Of a stretch of DNA of 20,692 bases, positions 20,655 to 20,692 are shown piece by piece; the stretch's first letter is position 1, and each line of letters begins with the position of its first letter. The translations under genes and the position numbers were made by a program. The notes under the pieces are model-generated. The model saw only the letters and a list, made by a program, of their open reading frames with translations, searched no databases and had not been told where the DNA came from. Source of the stretch: an uncultured Clostridia bacterium. Its GTDB lineage: Bacteria > Bacillota > Clostridia > Christensenellales > Aristaeellaceae. The stretch spans positions 1 to 20,692 of the forward strand of contig CAKTXZ010000026.1 in the NCBI GenBank assembly GCA_934632155.1, written 5' to 3'.

Positions 20655-20692
20655 AGTCAAGCGCTCGAGCGAAGGGGAAAGGCCGGAGGGAG

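Overview
The window is GC-rich apart from AT-rich ends (about 1-345 and 20490-20620). It reads as chromosome of an endospore-forming, high-GC member of the Clostridia. The evidence is a complete spoIIIA operon (spoIIIAA to spoIIIAH), an IreB-RuvX-DUF1292 cluster, MltG, YlbF and strong Gram-positive ribosome binding sites. A gut lineage near Christensenellales is possible, but this is a guess. No tRNA, rRNA, CRISPR array, transposase or phage gene was recognised.

Layout. 1-347: AT-rich, no convincing gene, three successive hairpins. 348-3107 (-): a secreted SH3-repeat protein and an AI-2E-family membrane protein. 3226-7263 (+): the spoIIIA operon, with overlapping or nearly overlapping genes. 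It encodes the mother-cell side of the forespore feeding-tube channel, and SpoIIIAF and SpoIIIAG are strikingly short. 7311-7516: copy 1 of a multi-hairpin repeat. 7539-9878 (-): asnA and a U32-family protein, with a good promoter for asnA. 10102-11658 (-): mltG and a YlbF-family gene behind a good promoter. 11782-15535 (-): a four-gene set made of a thioredoxin-reductase-like flavoprotein, a secreted protein, a DUF3298/RsiV-like anchored protein and a tail-anchored ImmA/IrrE-type metalloprotease. 15536-16224: a divergent control region with promoters on both strands, a terminator-like hairpin and three tandem copies of a two-hairpin motif with compensatory changes. 16225-17158 (+): two small membrane or secreted proteins. 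17335-17539: copy 2 of the multi-hairpin repeat, inverted relative to copy 1. 17558-20435 (-): DUF1292 protein, RuvX, IreB, a second AI-2E-family protein, a 40-residue cysteine-containing protein and a PRC-barrel protein. 20578-20654 (+): a promoter with phased A-tracts that reads out of the window.

The minus-strand genes from the PRC-barrel protein to the U32 protein follow, in order, the yrrD / yrrI / yrzL-yrrK-yrzB / yrrL / yrrN-O neighbourhood of Bacillus subtilis as I recall it. Here alaS and trmR are absent, and about 5.9 kb of lineage-specific genes sits between the DUF1292 gene and ylbF-mltG. The most unusual material is the compact SpoIIIAF/AG pair, the covarying tandem hairpins, the two-copy hairpin repeat between convergent genes, and the redox/secreted/protease gene set inside the interrupted cluster.
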